A DNA stretch of 64,000 nucleotides from Pseudogemmobacter sp044142105 (GTDB lineage Bacteria; Pseudomonadota; Alphaproteobacteria; Rhodobacterales; Rhodobacteraceae): NCBI RefSeq assembly GCF_044142105.1, contig NZ_JBGTYM010000001.1, forward strand, positions 682,001 to 746,000, read 5' to 3'. Made by a program: the position numbers and the translations under genes. The notes beneath the pieces were generated by a model, which did no database searches, had not been told where the DNA came from, and saw only the letters and a program-made list of their open reading frames with translations. Of the stretch, positions 1-8,691 are shown piece after piece (position 1 is the stretch's first letter; each line of letters starts with the position of its first letter).

Positions 1-1
1 C

Positions 2-112
2 ATCGCCTATATCGACGATGACGAGCTGGTCGAGGTCACGCCCAAGATCATCCGGCTGCGCAAGCGCCACCTTGATCCGCATGAGCGGAAACGCGCCTCG
101 CGCAACGAGTGA
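2..112 (+). CDS. typA: C-terminal end of ribosome-associated GTPase TypA/BipA (partial)
   Basis: Only the last 36 codons are present; the gene enters from the left edge. The visible tail reads DDDELVEVTPKIIRLRKRHL, which matches the conserved C-terminus of the translational GTPase TypA/BipA (E. coli has a near-identical DDELVEVTP...IRIRKRHL tail). The family binds the 70S ribosome and helps ribosome assembly and stress adaptation. The GTPase domain lies outside the window, so the call rests on the tail alone, but this tail is distinctive. A terminator-like hairpin follows the TGA. Confidence 0.85.
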   Translation: MAYIDDDELVEVTPKIIRLRKRHLDPHERKRASRNE

Positions 113-114
113 TC

Positions 115-138
115 GGCGGCGCCCCGCGCGCCGCCTTC
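115..138 (+). terminator. terminator-like hairpin after typA
   Basis: An 8-bp perfect stem (GGCGGCGC / GCGCCGCC) with a 5-base loop begins 3 bases after the typA stop and is followed by a pyrimidine-rich TTCTCCCCCC tract. It fits an intrinsic terminator, though the T run is weak. Confidence 0.5.
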
Positions 139-206
139 TCCCCCCACTGGAACCCTGCCCGCCCTTCGTGCGTTAGTGGCGCGACGAAATGAAAAGGATT
201 CCCGCG

Positions 207-605
207 ATGTATGGCAAGTTCCTCATGCCCGTGCTTGCGCTGACGCTGGCGGCGACCCCGGTTCTGGCCGATGGCAACAAGGGCAAGAAGCACAAGAACG
301 GCCATCATTCCGCGCAGAGTTTCTGCCCGCCCGGCCTGGCCAAGAAGAATCCGCCCTGCGTCCCGCCGGGTCAGGCGAAAAAATGGTCCAAGGACGACGA
401 CCGGTCGCATGACCATGATCGCTATCGCAGCTACCGCGTCGGCGACTATATTGAACGCGACTATATAGTCTTGCGCGATCCCTATCGCTACGGGCTGGAC
501 CCGCGCGGCACCTATTGGCGCGTCGGCGACAACCTGTTCCGGGTCGATGGCCAGAATGGCCGCGTCCTGGCGACGCTGGGCCTTCTCTCAGCCTTGCTGA
601 ACTAA
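207..605 (+). CDS. small secreted RcnB-like protein
   Basis: 132 aa. An ATG at 189 is also in frame, but the AAAAGGA at about 192-198 lies 8 bases before the ATG at 207, so 207 is preferred. The N-terminus is a clear signal peptide ending near VLADG. The middle is rich in Lys/His/Pro with a repeated PPG-AKK motif, and the C-terminal part (VGDYIERDYIVLRDPYRYGL...GTYWRVGDNLFRVD) resembles the RcnB/DUF-type periplasmic domain. RcnB in E. coli modulates nickel/cobalt efflux, but most family members are uncharacterised, so no metal role is claimed. The gene stands alone between typA and convergent uvrA. Confidence 0.7.
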   Translation: MYGKFLMPVLALTLAATPVLADGNKGKKHKNGHHSAQSFCPPGLAKKNPPCVPPGQAKKWSKDDDRSHDHDRYRSYRVGDYIERDYIVLRDPYRYGLDPRGTYWRVGDNLFRVDGQNGRVLATLGLLSALLN

Positions 606-633
606 ACGTCTTAACATCTTGATCTGAAAAGGG

Positions 634-652
634 GGCGGCCTATTCGGCCGCC
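634..652 (-). terminator. uvrA terminator overlapping its stop codon
   Basis: Stem GGCGGCC/GGCCGCC (7 bp) with loop TATTC. The uvrA stop codon (CTA at 640-642 on the + strand) lies within the hairpin. Read on the minus strand the stem is followed by CCCCTTTTC, a plausible U tract. Confidence 0.5.
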
Positions 653-3501
653 TCTCTGCGTCTCGGGCGCAGCATATCTTTCAGATAGCGCCCCGTATGG
701 CTTTCCGGGACTTTCGCCACCTCTTCCGGCGTGCCTGTGGCCACGATCTTGCCGCCGCCATCCCCCCCCTCCGGGCCGATGTCGATCAGCCAGTCCGCGG
801 TCTTGATCACGTCGAGATTGTGCTCGATCACCACAACCGTATTGCCCTGCTCGACAAGAGAATGAAGCACTTCGAGTAGTTTCCGAACATCCTCGAAATG
901 CAGGCCGGTGGTCGGTTCGTCGAGAATATAGAGTGTCCGCCCGGTGGCCCGGCGGCTCAGCTCTTTCGACAGCTTCACCCGTTGCGCTTCGCCGCCGGAC
1001 AGCGTAGTCGCCTGCTGGCCGACCTTGATATAGCCAAGTCCCACCTCGCACAGCGCGTCCATCTTCTCGCGGATCGCCGGAACGGCCTGGAAGAACTCGC
1101 GCGCATCTTCGCAGGTCATTTCAAGAACATCGGCAATGCTCTTGTTCTTGAACTTGATTTCCAGCGTCTCGCGATTGTAGCGATGGCCCTTGCAGGTCTC
1201 GCAGGTGACATAGACATCGGGCAGGAAATGCATCTCGATCTTGATGACGCCATCGCCCTGACAGGCTTCGCAGCGCCCGCCTTTCACGTTGAAGCTGAAC
1301 CGCCCGGCCTGATAGCCACGCGCCTTGGCCTCGGGCAAACCCGCGAACCAGTCGCGGATATGGGTGAAGGCCCCGGTGTAAGTGGCTGGATTCGAACGCG
1401 GAGTCCGCCCGATCGGCCGCTGGTCGATATCGATCACCTTGTCCAGATGCTCGAAACCCTTGATCGTTTCGCAAGGCGCGGGCGTTTCATGCGCGCCGTT
1501 CAGGCGCATCGCGGCGGTCTTGAACAGGGTCTCGATCGTCAGGGTCGATTTGCCGCCACCGGACACCCCGGTCACGCAGACGAAGCGGCCCAGCGGAAAC
1601 TCGGCCGTCATCTCCTTGAGATTGTTGCCGGTCGCCTTGACCACGGTCAGCTTCTTGCCATTGCCCTTGCGCCGGGTCTTCGGCACGGCGATCTCGCGCG
1701 CGCCCGAGAGATACTGCCCGGTCAGGCTGGCGGGATCGGCGGCAATTTCCGCGGGTGTGCCGCGCGCCACCACCTGCCCGCCATGCACCCCCGCGCCCGG
1801 CCCCATGTCGAAGACATAATCCGCCTCGCGGATCGCATCCTCGTCATGTTCCACCACCAGAACCGAATTGCCCTGGTCGCGCAGGTTCTTCAGCGTGGTC
1901 AGCAGCCGGTCATTGTCGCGCTGATGCAAGCCGATGGAAGGTTCGTCCAGCACATACAGCACCCCGGTCAGGCCCGAGCCGATCTGGCTGGCCAACCGGA
2001 TCCGCTGCGATTCCCCGCCCGACAGCGTGCCGGCATTGCGGCTCATCGTCAGATAGTCGAGACCGACATTCACAAGGAAGCCAAGCCGTTCGCGGATTTC
2101 CTTCAGAATGGCGCGGGCGATTTCGTTCTTCTGGTTGGTCAGCGCCTCGGGCACGGTTCCCACCCAGTCATGCGCCTCGCGGATCGACATGCGCACCACC
2201 TGGCCGACATGCAACCCGCCGATCTTCACCGCCAGCGCCTCGGGCCGCAACCGGTAGCCGCCGCAGGCATGGCAGTCACGGTTGTTCTGGAAGCGCTCCA
2301 TCTCCTCGCGGCTCCAGGCGCTGTCGGTCTCGCGGTAGCGCCGCTCCATATTCGGGATCACGCCCTCGAAGACGCGGGACACCTTATAGCTGCGCCCGCC
2401 CTCGTCATAGGTGAAGTTGATCTCCTCACCCTTTGATCCGTATAGGAAAAGCTGCTGAACCGCCTCGGGCAGGTCACGCCATTTGGTCTTCTTGTCAAAG
2501 CCGTAATGCTTGACCAGCGAGTCGACGGTCTGGGTGAAATAGGGCGATTTCGACTTTGCCCAGGGCGCAATCGCCCCTTGCGGGATCGACAGGCCCTGAT
2601 CGGGCACGACCAGCCGTTCGTCGAAGAAGAGCTCCACCCCCAGCCCATCGCAAACCGGGCAGGCGCCGAAGGGCGCGTTAAAGGAAAACAGCCGTGGCTC
2701 GATCTCGGCGATGGTGAAACCGCTGACCGGGCAGGCGAATTTTTCGGAATAGGTGATGCGCGCGCCCTCGCCCTCGGCGGGTGCCGTCTCGATCACGGCT
2801 ATACCATCCGCCAGATTCAAGGCGGTGCGGAAACTGTCGGCCAGCCGCGTTTCCAGCCCCTCGCGCACCACGATCCGATCGACCACCACGTCGATATTGT
2901 GACGGAACTTCTTGTCCAGGGTCGGCGGCTCCTCCAGTTCGTAAAACTGGCCATCCACCTTGACGCGCTGGAAGCCCTGCTTCCTAAGCTCAAGAAACTC
3001 CTTCTTATATTCCCCCTTCCGGTCACGCACGATCGGCGCCAGCAGATAGGCGCGTGTGCCCTCTTCCATCGCCATGACCGCATCGACCATATCCTGCACC
3101 TGCATCGCGGTGATCGGCAGGCCGGTCGTCGGGCTATAGGGCGTGCCAACACGGGCGAAGAGAAGCCGCAGGTAATCGTAGATCTCGGTCACGGTCCCCA
3201 CGGTCGAGCGCGGGTTCTTCGAGGTCGTCTTCTGCTCGATGGAAATCGCCGGGCTCAGGCCCGAGATATGATCGACATCGGGCTTGCCCATCATGTCCAG
3301 GAACTGCCGCGCATAGGCCGACAGGCTTTCGACATAGCGGCGCTGGCCTTCGGCATAGATCGTGTCAAAGGCCAGCGAGGATTTGCCGCTGCCCGACAGG
3401 CCCGTGATCACCACGAGCTGGTCGCGCGGGATGTCCAGGTCGACGCCCTTGAGATTGTGTTCGCGCGCGCCGCGGACTTCGATGAACTTGTGCTCAGGCA
3501 T
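640..3501 (-). CDS. uvrA: excinuclease ABC subunit UvrA
   Basis: 953 aa, full family length. UvrA is the damage-recognition ATPase of nucleotide excision repair and acts as a dimer with UvrB. Visible features: N-terminal Walker A GLSGSGKSS near residue 30, second Walker A GVSGGGKST near 650, two ABC signatures (LSGGESQRIRLA and LSGGEAQRVKLS), and zinc-binding CxxC sets (CPVC, CHAC, CEAC, CETC). The frame extends 12 codons upstream, but the ATG at 3501 has GGGGGTC just before it and gives the usual MPEHKFIEVRGAREHNLK start. A GTTC-N7-GTTC SOS box 65 bp upstream predicts LexA control. Confidence 0.98.
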   Translation of the reverse strand: MPEHKFIEVRGAREHNLKGVDLDIPRDQLVVITGLSGSGKSSLAFDTIYAEGQRRYVESLSAYARQFLDMMGKPDVDHISGLSPAISIEQKTTSKNPRSTVGTVTEIYDYLRLLFARVGTPYSPTTGLPITAMQVQDMVDAVMAMEEGTRAYLLAPIVRDRKGEYKKEFLELRKQGFQRVKVDGQFYELEEPPTLDKKFRHNIDVVVDRIVVREGLETRLADSFRTALNLADGIAVIETAPAEGEGARITYSEKFACPVSGFTIAEIEPRLFSFNAPFGACPVCDGLGVELFFDERLVVPDQGLSIPQGAIAPWAKSKSPYFTQTVDSLVKHYGFDKKTKWRDLPEAVQQLFLYGSKGEEINFTYDEGGRSYKVSRVFEGVIPNMERRYRETDSAWSREEMERFQNNRDCHACGGYRLRPEALAVKIGGLHVGQVVRMSIREAHDWVGTVPEALTNQKNEIARAILKEIRERLGFLVNVGLDYLTMSRNAGTLSGGESQRIRLASQIGSGLTGVLYVLDEPSIGLHQRDNDRLLTTLKNLRDQGNSVLVVEHDEDAIREADYVFDMGPGAGVHGGQVVARGTPAEIAADPASLTGQYLSGAREIAVPKTRRKGNGKKLTVVKATGNNLKEMTAEFPLGRFVCVTGVSGGGKSTLTIETLFKTAAMRLNGAHETPAPCETIKGFEHLDKVIDIDQRPIGRTPRSNPATYTGAFTHIRDWFAGLPEAKARGYQAGRFSFNVKGGRCEACQGDGVIKIEMHFLPDVYVTCETCKGHRYNRETLEIKFKNKSIADVLEMTCEDAREFFQAVPAIREKMDALCEVGLGYIKVGQQATTLSGGEAQRVKLSKELSRRATGRTLYILDEPTTGLHFEDVRKLLEVLHSLVEQGNTVVVIEHNLDVIKTADWLIDIGPEGGDGGGKIVATGTPEEVAKVPESHTGRYLKDMLRPRRREAAE

Positions 3502-3565
3502 GGCTGACCCCCGGGGAACACGCCAGAGATAGGGCAATTCGGGGCCGTATCCAACTGGATTTTGC

Positions 3566-3580
3566 GAACGAAGCGCGAAC
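3566..3580 (-). promoter_or_regulatory. SOS box (LexA operator) of uvrA
   Basis: On the minus strand the sequence is GTTCGCGCTTCGTTC, an exact match to the GTTC-N7-GTTC LexA operator established for Rhodobacter, Paracoccus and other alphaproteobacteria. It lies 65 bp upstream of the uvrA ATG, where a promoter is expected. The divergent rhodanese gene begins 70 bp on the other side, so it might also be affected. Confidence 0.85.
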
Positions 3581-3649
3581 TTGCCCGGATCGACTTTCCG
3601 CTATGCACAGGCTGCCCTATGCTGCGGCGGATCACAGGGGGAAGGTCAC

Positions 3650-4009
3650 ATGTTCTCATTCCTGCGCCGAGGCAAGAAGGCCGCCTCGCCCTCGACTGCC
3701 GAACTGGCCCAAGCGGCAGCACGGGGCGAGATCCTGCTGGTCGATGTGCGCGAGGCGCAGGAGCTGGCGCAGACCGGCAAGGCCAAAGGTGCGCTGCATC
3801 TGCCGTTGGGCCAGATCGCGGCTTTGGCCGATCCTTCCTTGCCCGGGGCGCTGATCCGGCCGGGCAAGCCGGTGGCAGTCTATTGCGTGATGGGCGCGCG
3901 ATCGGCCAAGGCGGCCGAGGTGCTGCGGCGTCTGGGCTATGATCCCGTCTGGAACCTGGGCGGGTTGAAGGACTGGATCGCCGGGGGCGGTCAGGTCGAA
4001 AGCGCCTGA
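3650..4009 (+). CDS. rhodanese-like domain protein
   Basis: 119 aa. The start at 3650 is set by GGGGAAGG 5-12 bases upstream; upstream in-frame codons lack such a site. A short basic N-terminus (FLRRGKK) leads into a single rhodanese domain with LLVDVREAQEL near residue 30 and the catalytic loop YCVMGARS near residue 85, Cys being the predicted sulfur carrier. Single-domain rhodaneses move sulfane sulfur between thiols; the substrate cannot be told from sequence. The 3' end overlaps the convergent MFS gene by 19 bases. Confidence 0.9.
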   Translation: MFSFLRRGKKAASPSTAELAQAAARGEILLVDVREAQELAQTGKAKGALHLPLGQIAALADPSLPGALIRPGKPVAVYCVMGARSAKAAEVLRRLGYDPVWNLGGLKDWIAGGGQVESA

Positions 4010-5166
4010 CGCCGACGCGCCTGCCACAGATGCAGGGCGATGCCGAGGCCACAAAGCAGGACCGCGGCACTGACAAGCCCGGCCGGCCCGGTAGCGGCCA
4101 AGAGCGCGGCCAAGGCGGGTGTTCCACTGGTCGTTCCGACATTGCCCAATTGCGCTATGGCGCCCGATGCTCCGGCGCGTGTCTCGGCCGTTGCGTTCAG
4201 CTCGGGGATGGCAGCGAAACTCGCGCCCTGCACGATCCCCAAAGCCGCCGCCAGCCAGAAGCCGCCCAGCACCATGCCCGCGCCCTGCCCCCAGAACAGG
4301 CCCAAGATCAGAAAACCGGGGATCGCCGCGCCATAGCCCCAGCGCACCAGCCGGACCGCCGGAACCACCCGCAGCAGGCGCACGCCAAGGGAGAGTGACA
4401 CGGCGATCGAGATCAGGGGCATCCCCGTGGCCATCAGGGCGCGCTGTGCCAGGGGTACTTCGGGCGGCAAGAGCGTCAGACAGGCGACATAGAGGAAGGT
4501 ATAGCAAAAAAAGCCCATGGCCGGGGCAGCGATACGGGGCGAGCGGTAGATACGAAGATGCTGCTCCAGCAGGTTTCCCGCAGGCCCGGTCGCGCTGTGG
4601 CGCGGGTCGGGTGGCAGGACGACCCGCAGGATCAGCGCCAGGGCGGCCATCCAGATGGCATGGCCGACAAACAGGCCGGGGGCCCCGCCATGGGCCAGGA
4701 TGAACGGGGCGATCAGGGCAAGAATCGCATAGGTCACGCCGAAGAAGCTGGACCAGAGCGTCATGGCAAAGGGTCGCTGCGCCTCGGGCGCCAGGGTCGC
4801 GATCATGGTCGGGCCGACAACGACGATGGTCAGATGCGAGACGCCTTCCAGCACACGGGCGGCGATCATCAGCGGATAGGGGGGCAAAAGCGCCTCGAGA
4901 GAGGAAACCGCCGCCCCCAGAATCAAGGCCGCCACGATGGCACGGCGCGGCCCGATCCGGGCGACCAGCAGGCCAGCCGTGGTGCCGAAGATCAACCCGA
5001 CCATGCCGACGACCGAGACAACCAGCCCCAGCGCCACCTCGCCCGAACCGCCGTAGATCGCGCGAAGGTCTTCATACAGAATGGAAATCTTGCCGAACTG
5101 CGCCGCGGCACCCAGGCCCGCGCACCACAGAAGGAAGACCAGGATCATGGGCGGCAGGCGTGTCAT
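3991..5166 (-). CDS. MFS transporter
   Basis: 391 aa with about 12 hydrophobic segments. The first half carries GLLVARIGPRRAIVAALILG, a motif-A-like loop of the major facilitator superfamily (substrate:H+ symport or antiport, inner membrane). Substrate unknown; the architecture suggests a small drug or metabolite exporter but nothing visible decides this. It lies 86 bp downstream of lpd on the same strand and may be co-transcribed. Confidence 0.85.
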   Translation of the reverse strand: MTRLPPMILVFLLWCAGLGAAAQFGKISILYEDLRAIYGGSGEVALGLVVSVVGMVGLIFGTTAGLLVARIGPRRAIVAALILGAAVSSLEALLPPYPLMIAARVLEGVSHLTIVVVGPTMIATLAPEAQRPFAMTLWSSFFGVTYAILALIAPFILAHGGAPGLFVGHAIWMAALALILRVVLPPDPRHSATGPAGNLLEQHLRIYRSPRIAAPAMGFFCYTFLYVACLTLLPPEVPLAQRALMATGMPLISIAVSLSLGVRLLRVVPAVRLVRWGYGAAIPGFLILGLFWGQGAGMVLGGFWLAAALGIVQGASFAAIPELNATAETRAGASGAIAQLGNVGTTSGTPALAALLAATGPAGLVSAAVLLCGLGIALHLWQARRRQALST

Positions 5167-5252
5167 GCGCCCTGCCTAGCAAGCCGCAAAGGAGGATGCC
5201 AGAGGCGCAATGCGCCCCCGTATCTTTCCATCCGAGTAAATCTTTCCACTGT

Positions 5253-6650
5253 CTAGAAATGAATCGCCCGACCATAGGCGTCGAGCACCGCCTCATGCAT
5301 CATCTCGGACAGGGTCGGGTGCGGGAAGACGGTGTTCATCAGATCTTCCTCGGTCGTCTCCAGCGTGCGCCCGACGATATAGCCCTGGATCAGCTCGGTC
5401 ACCTCGGCGCCAACCATATGGGCGCCCAGCAACTCGCCAGTCTTGGCGTCGAAGACGGTCTTGATCATGCCCTCGGGTTCGCCCAGTGCGATGGCCTTGC
5501 CATTGCCGATGAAGGGGAAGCGACCGACCTTGATCTGGTAACCCTGTTCCTTGGCCTTGGCCTCGGTCAATCCGACGCTGGCGACCTGCGGGTGGCAATA
5601 GGTGCAGCCGGCGATCGAGCCGGGCTTGATCGAGTGCGGATGGCCGCCGGCGATGAGTTCGGCCACCATCACGCCTTCATGCGACGCCTTATGCGCAAGC
5701 CAGGGAGCACCGGCGATGTCGCCAATGGCGAAAAGCCCGGGCACGCCGGTGCGGCAATATTCGTCGGTGACGACATGGGTGCGGTCGATCTTGACGCCAA
5801 GCGCTTCGAGGCCGAGATCCTCGACATTGCCGACGATGCCCACGGCGGAAATCACCGTGTCGAATTCGGCGGTGGTGACCTTGCCATCCTGCTCAATATG
5901 CGCCGTGACGCCCACGCCCGGCTTGCGGTCCAGCTTCTTGACCGCGGCCTTTTCCAGAATCTTCATGCCCTGCTTGACGAACTGTTTCTTGGCGAAGGCC
6001 GAGATTTCGGCATCTTCGACCGGCAGGATGCGGTCCATCACCTCGACCACGGTGGTGTCGGCGCCCAAAGTATTGAAGAAGCTAGCGAATTCGATGCCAA
6101 TCGCACCCGAGCCGATGACCAGGAGCTTTTTCGGCATCCGGTTCGCTACCAGCGCGTGCTTGTAGGACCAGACCAGATCGCCATCGGCCTCAAGCCCCGG
6201 CAATTCGCGGGCGCGGGCGCCGGTGGCCAGGATGATGGCCTTGGCGCGCAGCGTTTCGCTGCCCTTGTCGGTCTTGACCAGGACTTCGCCCTGTTTCGGC
6301 AGCGTGGCCGCCCCCATGAAAACGGTAACCTTGTTCTTTTTCATCAGATGGCCGATGCCGCCCGACAATTGCTTGGCGACAGCGCGCGATCTCGCCACCA
6401 CCGCGGGCAGATCATAGCCGATGCCATCGGCCTTAAGACCGAATTCCTTGGCGCGGTGCATGAGGTGGAAAACCTCGGCGCTGCGCAACAGCGCCTTGGT
6501 CGGGATGCAGCCCCAGTTCAGGCAGATGCCGCCCAGATGCTCGCGCTCGACAATGGCGACCTTCTGGCCAAGTTGCGCGGCGCGGATGGCCGCGACATAG
6601 CCGCCCGGGCCTGCGCCCACCACAACCACGTCGAATGTCTGGTCTGCCAT
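5253..6650 (-). CDS. lpd: dihydrolipoyl dehydrogenase (E3)
   Basis: 465 aa, normal length. FAD-dependent enzyme that reoxidises dihydrolipoamide of the 2-oxoacid dehydrogenase complexes or glycine cleavage system with NAD+. Evidence: N-terminal FAD fold GAGPGGYVAAIRAAQ, redox-active disulfide GGICLNWGCIP near residue 40, second NAD fold GSGAIGIEFASFF near 180, and the C-terminal catalytic HPHPTLSE. GGGAGG lies just upstream of the ATG. No E1 or E2 genes are adjacent, so the complex it serves cannot be read from context; lipA sits 24 kb away in this window. Confidence 0.97.
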   Translation of the reverse strand: MADQTFDVVVVGAGPGGYVAAIRAAQLGQKVAIVEREHLGGICLNWGCIPTKALLRSAEVFHLMHRAKEFGLKADGIGYDLPAVVARSRAVAKQLSGGIGHLMKKNKVTVFMGAATLPKQGEVLVKTDKGSETLRAKAIILATGARARELPGLEADGDLVWSYKHALVANRMPKKLLVIGSGAIGIEFASFFNTLGADTTVVEVMDRILPVEDAEISAFAKKQFVKQGMKILEKAAVKKLDRKPGVGVTAHIEQDGKVTTAEFDTVISAVGIVGNVEDLGLEALGVKIDRTHVVTDEYCRTGVPGLFAIGDIAGAPWLAHKASHEGVMVAELIAGGHPHSIKPGSIAGCTYCHPQVASVGLTEAKAKEQGYQIKVGRFPFIGNGKAIALGEPEGMIKTVFDAKTGELLGAHMVGAEVTELIQGYIVGRTLETTEEDLMNTVFPHPTLSEMMHEAVLDAYGRAIHF

Positions 6651-6686
6651 CTTCCCCTCCCTTGGAAAAACCGGCCCACATAAAAC

Positions 6687-6704
6687 TGGTTTACCCTTAA
6701 ACCA
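6687..6704. promoter_or_regulatory. inverted repeat upstream of lpd
   Basis: TGGTTTA-CCCT-TAAACCA, a perfect 7-bp inverted repeat with a 4-base centre, lies 37 bp upstream of the lpd ATG in a locally AT-rich stretch. Position and symmetry suit an operator or promoter-proximal hairpin. The binding protein is unknown. Confidence 0.35.
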
Positions 6705-6741
6705 TCATGTTCAATCCAGCAACGAAGCCTGCCGCATGGGC

Positions 6742-7329
6742 CTATTCGCCTGACGCATGGCTGGCTTTCAGCTGCCGCACCAGAGCGCCATAGCCGCCCT
6801 CGGCCAGAAAGATCGCCTCTTGCGGCGTATTCTCGCGCCCGAGCGCCGCGTTGCGCAGGGGAAAACGGCCATAGCGGCGGATCATTTCCTGATGCGCGCG
6901 GGCATGGAGCGCCATCTCGGGATCCGAAGCCAGGCGGGTTTCCATCAATTCCACCGCGCGGGCCTGATCGTCGGGATCCTCCGAATGTTCATACGGCATG
7001 TAGAAGAATTGCCGTTCGGGTTCTGGAACCTGCATGTCCCAGCCGGCCTCAACCGCCTTGCGGGCAGCCGCGCGGGCCTGCGGATCCGTGGCGAAGGCAA
7101 GGGCCGTGCCGCGATGGATGTTGCGGGAGAACTGGTCGGCGATCACGATATAGGCCAGCGCGCCCGCCGGGCTTTCGACCCAATGCTCAAGGCCGCCCTC
7201 GCGCAGGGCATCCAGCAGCTCGGAAAACCGGACCGCGCAGGCATCGTCGATCTCCTCGGTGCCGGCATACCAGCCCTCGGGGCCGATTTCGCCCAGCCAG
7301 AAATCAAGCACTTCCACCGGATCGGACAT
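6742..7329 (-). CDS. DUF924 family protein
   Basis: 195 aa. The frame extends upstream to 7380, but GGGAGG 6-11 bases before the ATG at 7329 and the family-typical start MSDPVEVLDFWLGEIGP fix the start there. The sequence is the all-helical DUF924 (TPR-like) type: DFW near the N-terminus, DQFSRNIHRGT near residue 85, FFYMPYEHSED near 125. The family is widespread in proteobacteria with no established biochemical role. It is upstream of lpd on the same strand. Confidence 0.9.
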   Translation of the reverse strand: MSDPVEVLDFWLGEIGPEGWYAGTEEIDDACAVRFSELLDALREGGLEHWVESPAGALAYIVIADQFSRNIHRGTALAFATDPQARAAARKAVEAGWDMQVPEPERQFFYMPYEHSEDPDDQARAVELMETRLASDPEMALHARAHQEMIRRYGRFPLRNAALGRENTPQEAIFLAEGGYGALVRQLKASHASGE

Positions 7330-7386
7330 GCGGCACCTCCCTTGGACGGCCAGCCTGACAAATGCGCGCCCGACTGGCAACCATGC

Positions 7387-8619
7387 TCAGCGCGGGCTCA
7401 GATCCGCCTCTTCCATCACGGCGCCCACGGCGACGGGCGAGGCGGTGGGCGAGACGCCGCGGAAGGCGCCGGTGACGGCGGGCGCGGCACGGCGGGTCAT
7501 CCGCCAGGCGGCATAGCCGCCAAGGCCAAGGAACAACACACCGATGAACAAAAAGAAACCGGAGGGGCCGACAAGGCCCATGATCCAGCCGGTGACCAGA
7601 GGCCCGAAGATCGCGCCGAACCCGTTGAGAAAGATCATCGCGGCACTGGCGCCGGGCATGTCCTCGCGGGTCAGGAAGTCGTTGGTATAGGCGATCAGCA
7701 GGGCATAGATGGGGTTCGTGATGCCGCCGAGCACAAGCGCTACGCCGATCAGGCCCGCGAAGGGCAGGCCCGGCAGCATGGCGACAACCATGGCGAGGGC
7801 AGCGACGAAGGAAAGGCCCATGATCAGGGTGCGGCGGTCATTGCGGTCGCTCAGATAGCCGACCGGATATTGCAGGAGAAGGCCTCCGACATACATGGCA
7901 CCGACGAAAATCGAGATTTGATAGAGGCTTAGCCCGGCTTGCGTGCCCCAGACCGAGGCCATGCCGAACATGGCCGAGAAGATGCCGCCGGTCAGGAACA
8001 TTCCGACGCAGCCGAGGGGGGAAATGGCGAAGAGGCTGCGGAAGGAAAGACGGCGGGCGCTGTCGAAGGCGGGGGCGGGTGTGGGGGCCAGCAACAGGGG
8101 CAGAAAGGCCAGAGAGACCAGCACGGAAGGCAGGATGAACAGGGTGAAGCCACTGGCGTCGGGCAGATTCAAAAGCACCTGGCTGGCAATGATTCCAAGC
8201 ATTTGGGTGATCATATAAGCCGAGAGCGCCTGCCCCCGCGTCTCGTTCGTGGCGGTGTTGTTGATCCAGCTTTCGGCGGTGATGTAGATGCCGGAGAAGG
8301 CGAAGCCGGCAAGGACGCGCAGAAGGCTCCAGGCCATCCAGTCGGGCACGACCGGGTAGACGATCAGGATGGCCGAGATCGCCGAGCCCAGGGCCGCGAA
8401 AACGCGGACATGGCCGACGCGGCGGATCATGCGGGGCGCCAGCACCGAGCCGAAGAGAAAACCCAGGAAATACGAGGACATGACGATCGAGAGCTGAAAG
8501 GTCGAGAAGCCCGCGCCCGAGCCGCGGATACCCAGGATTGTGCCCTGCACGCCATTGCCGACCATCAGCAGCATGACCCCCATGAGCAGTGGCCAGGTGG
8601 TGGCGAGAACCCTGATCAT
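7387..8619 (-). CDS. MFS transporter, YcaD-like
   Basis: 410 aa, about 12 transmembrane segments. Features of the UMF/YcaD-type branch of the major facilitator superfamily include PLLMGVMLLMVGNGVQGT at the N-terminus, AESWINNTATNETRGQ near residue 120 and GYLSDRNDRRTL near 255. Substrate unknown. A four-unit 11-bp tandem repeat lies between the preceding queA stop and this start, with AAAGG as likely ribosome binding site 8 bases before the ATG. Confidence 0.85.
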   Translation of the reverse strand: MIRVLATTWPLLMGVMLLMVGNGVQGTILGIRGSGAGFSTFQLSIVMSSYFLGFLFGSVLAPRMIRRVGHVRVFAALGSAISAILIVYPVVPDWMAWSLLRVLAGFAFSGIYITAESWINNTATNETRGQALSAYMITQMLGIIASQVLLNLPDASGFTLFILPSVLVSLAFLPLLLAPTPAPAFDSARRLSFRSLFAISPLGCVGMFLTGGIFSAMFGMASVWGTQAGLSLYQISIFVGAMYVGGLLLQYPVGYLSDRNDRRTLIMGLSFVAALAMVVAMLPGLPFAGLIGVALVLGGITNPIYALLIAYTNDFLTREDMPGASAAMIFLNGFGAIFGPLVTGWIMGLVGPSGFFLFIGVLFLGLGGYAAWRMTRRAAPAVTGAFRGVSPTASPVAVGAVMEEADLSPR

Positions 8620-8635
8620 CGTGCTACCTTTCGCG

Positions 8636-8679
8636 TCTTCCGATTGTCTTCCGAACGTCTTCCGACTGTCTTCCGCAGA
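8636..8679 (-). repeat. 4 x 11-bp tandem array, unit CGGAAGAC-NNN
   Basis: Four head-to-tail 11-bp units, read on the + strand as TCTTCCGATTG, TCTTCCGAACG, TCTTCCGACTG, TCTTCCGCAGA (8636, 8647, 8658, 8669). The core GTCTTCCG (minus: CGGAAGAC) is constant and the 3-base spacer varies. It lies between queA and the MFS gene. A second array with the same period and core is at 56496-56539. The 11-bp period places every core on nearly the same face of the helix. Confidence 0.9.
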
Positions 8680-8691
8680 TGGGGTGATAGG

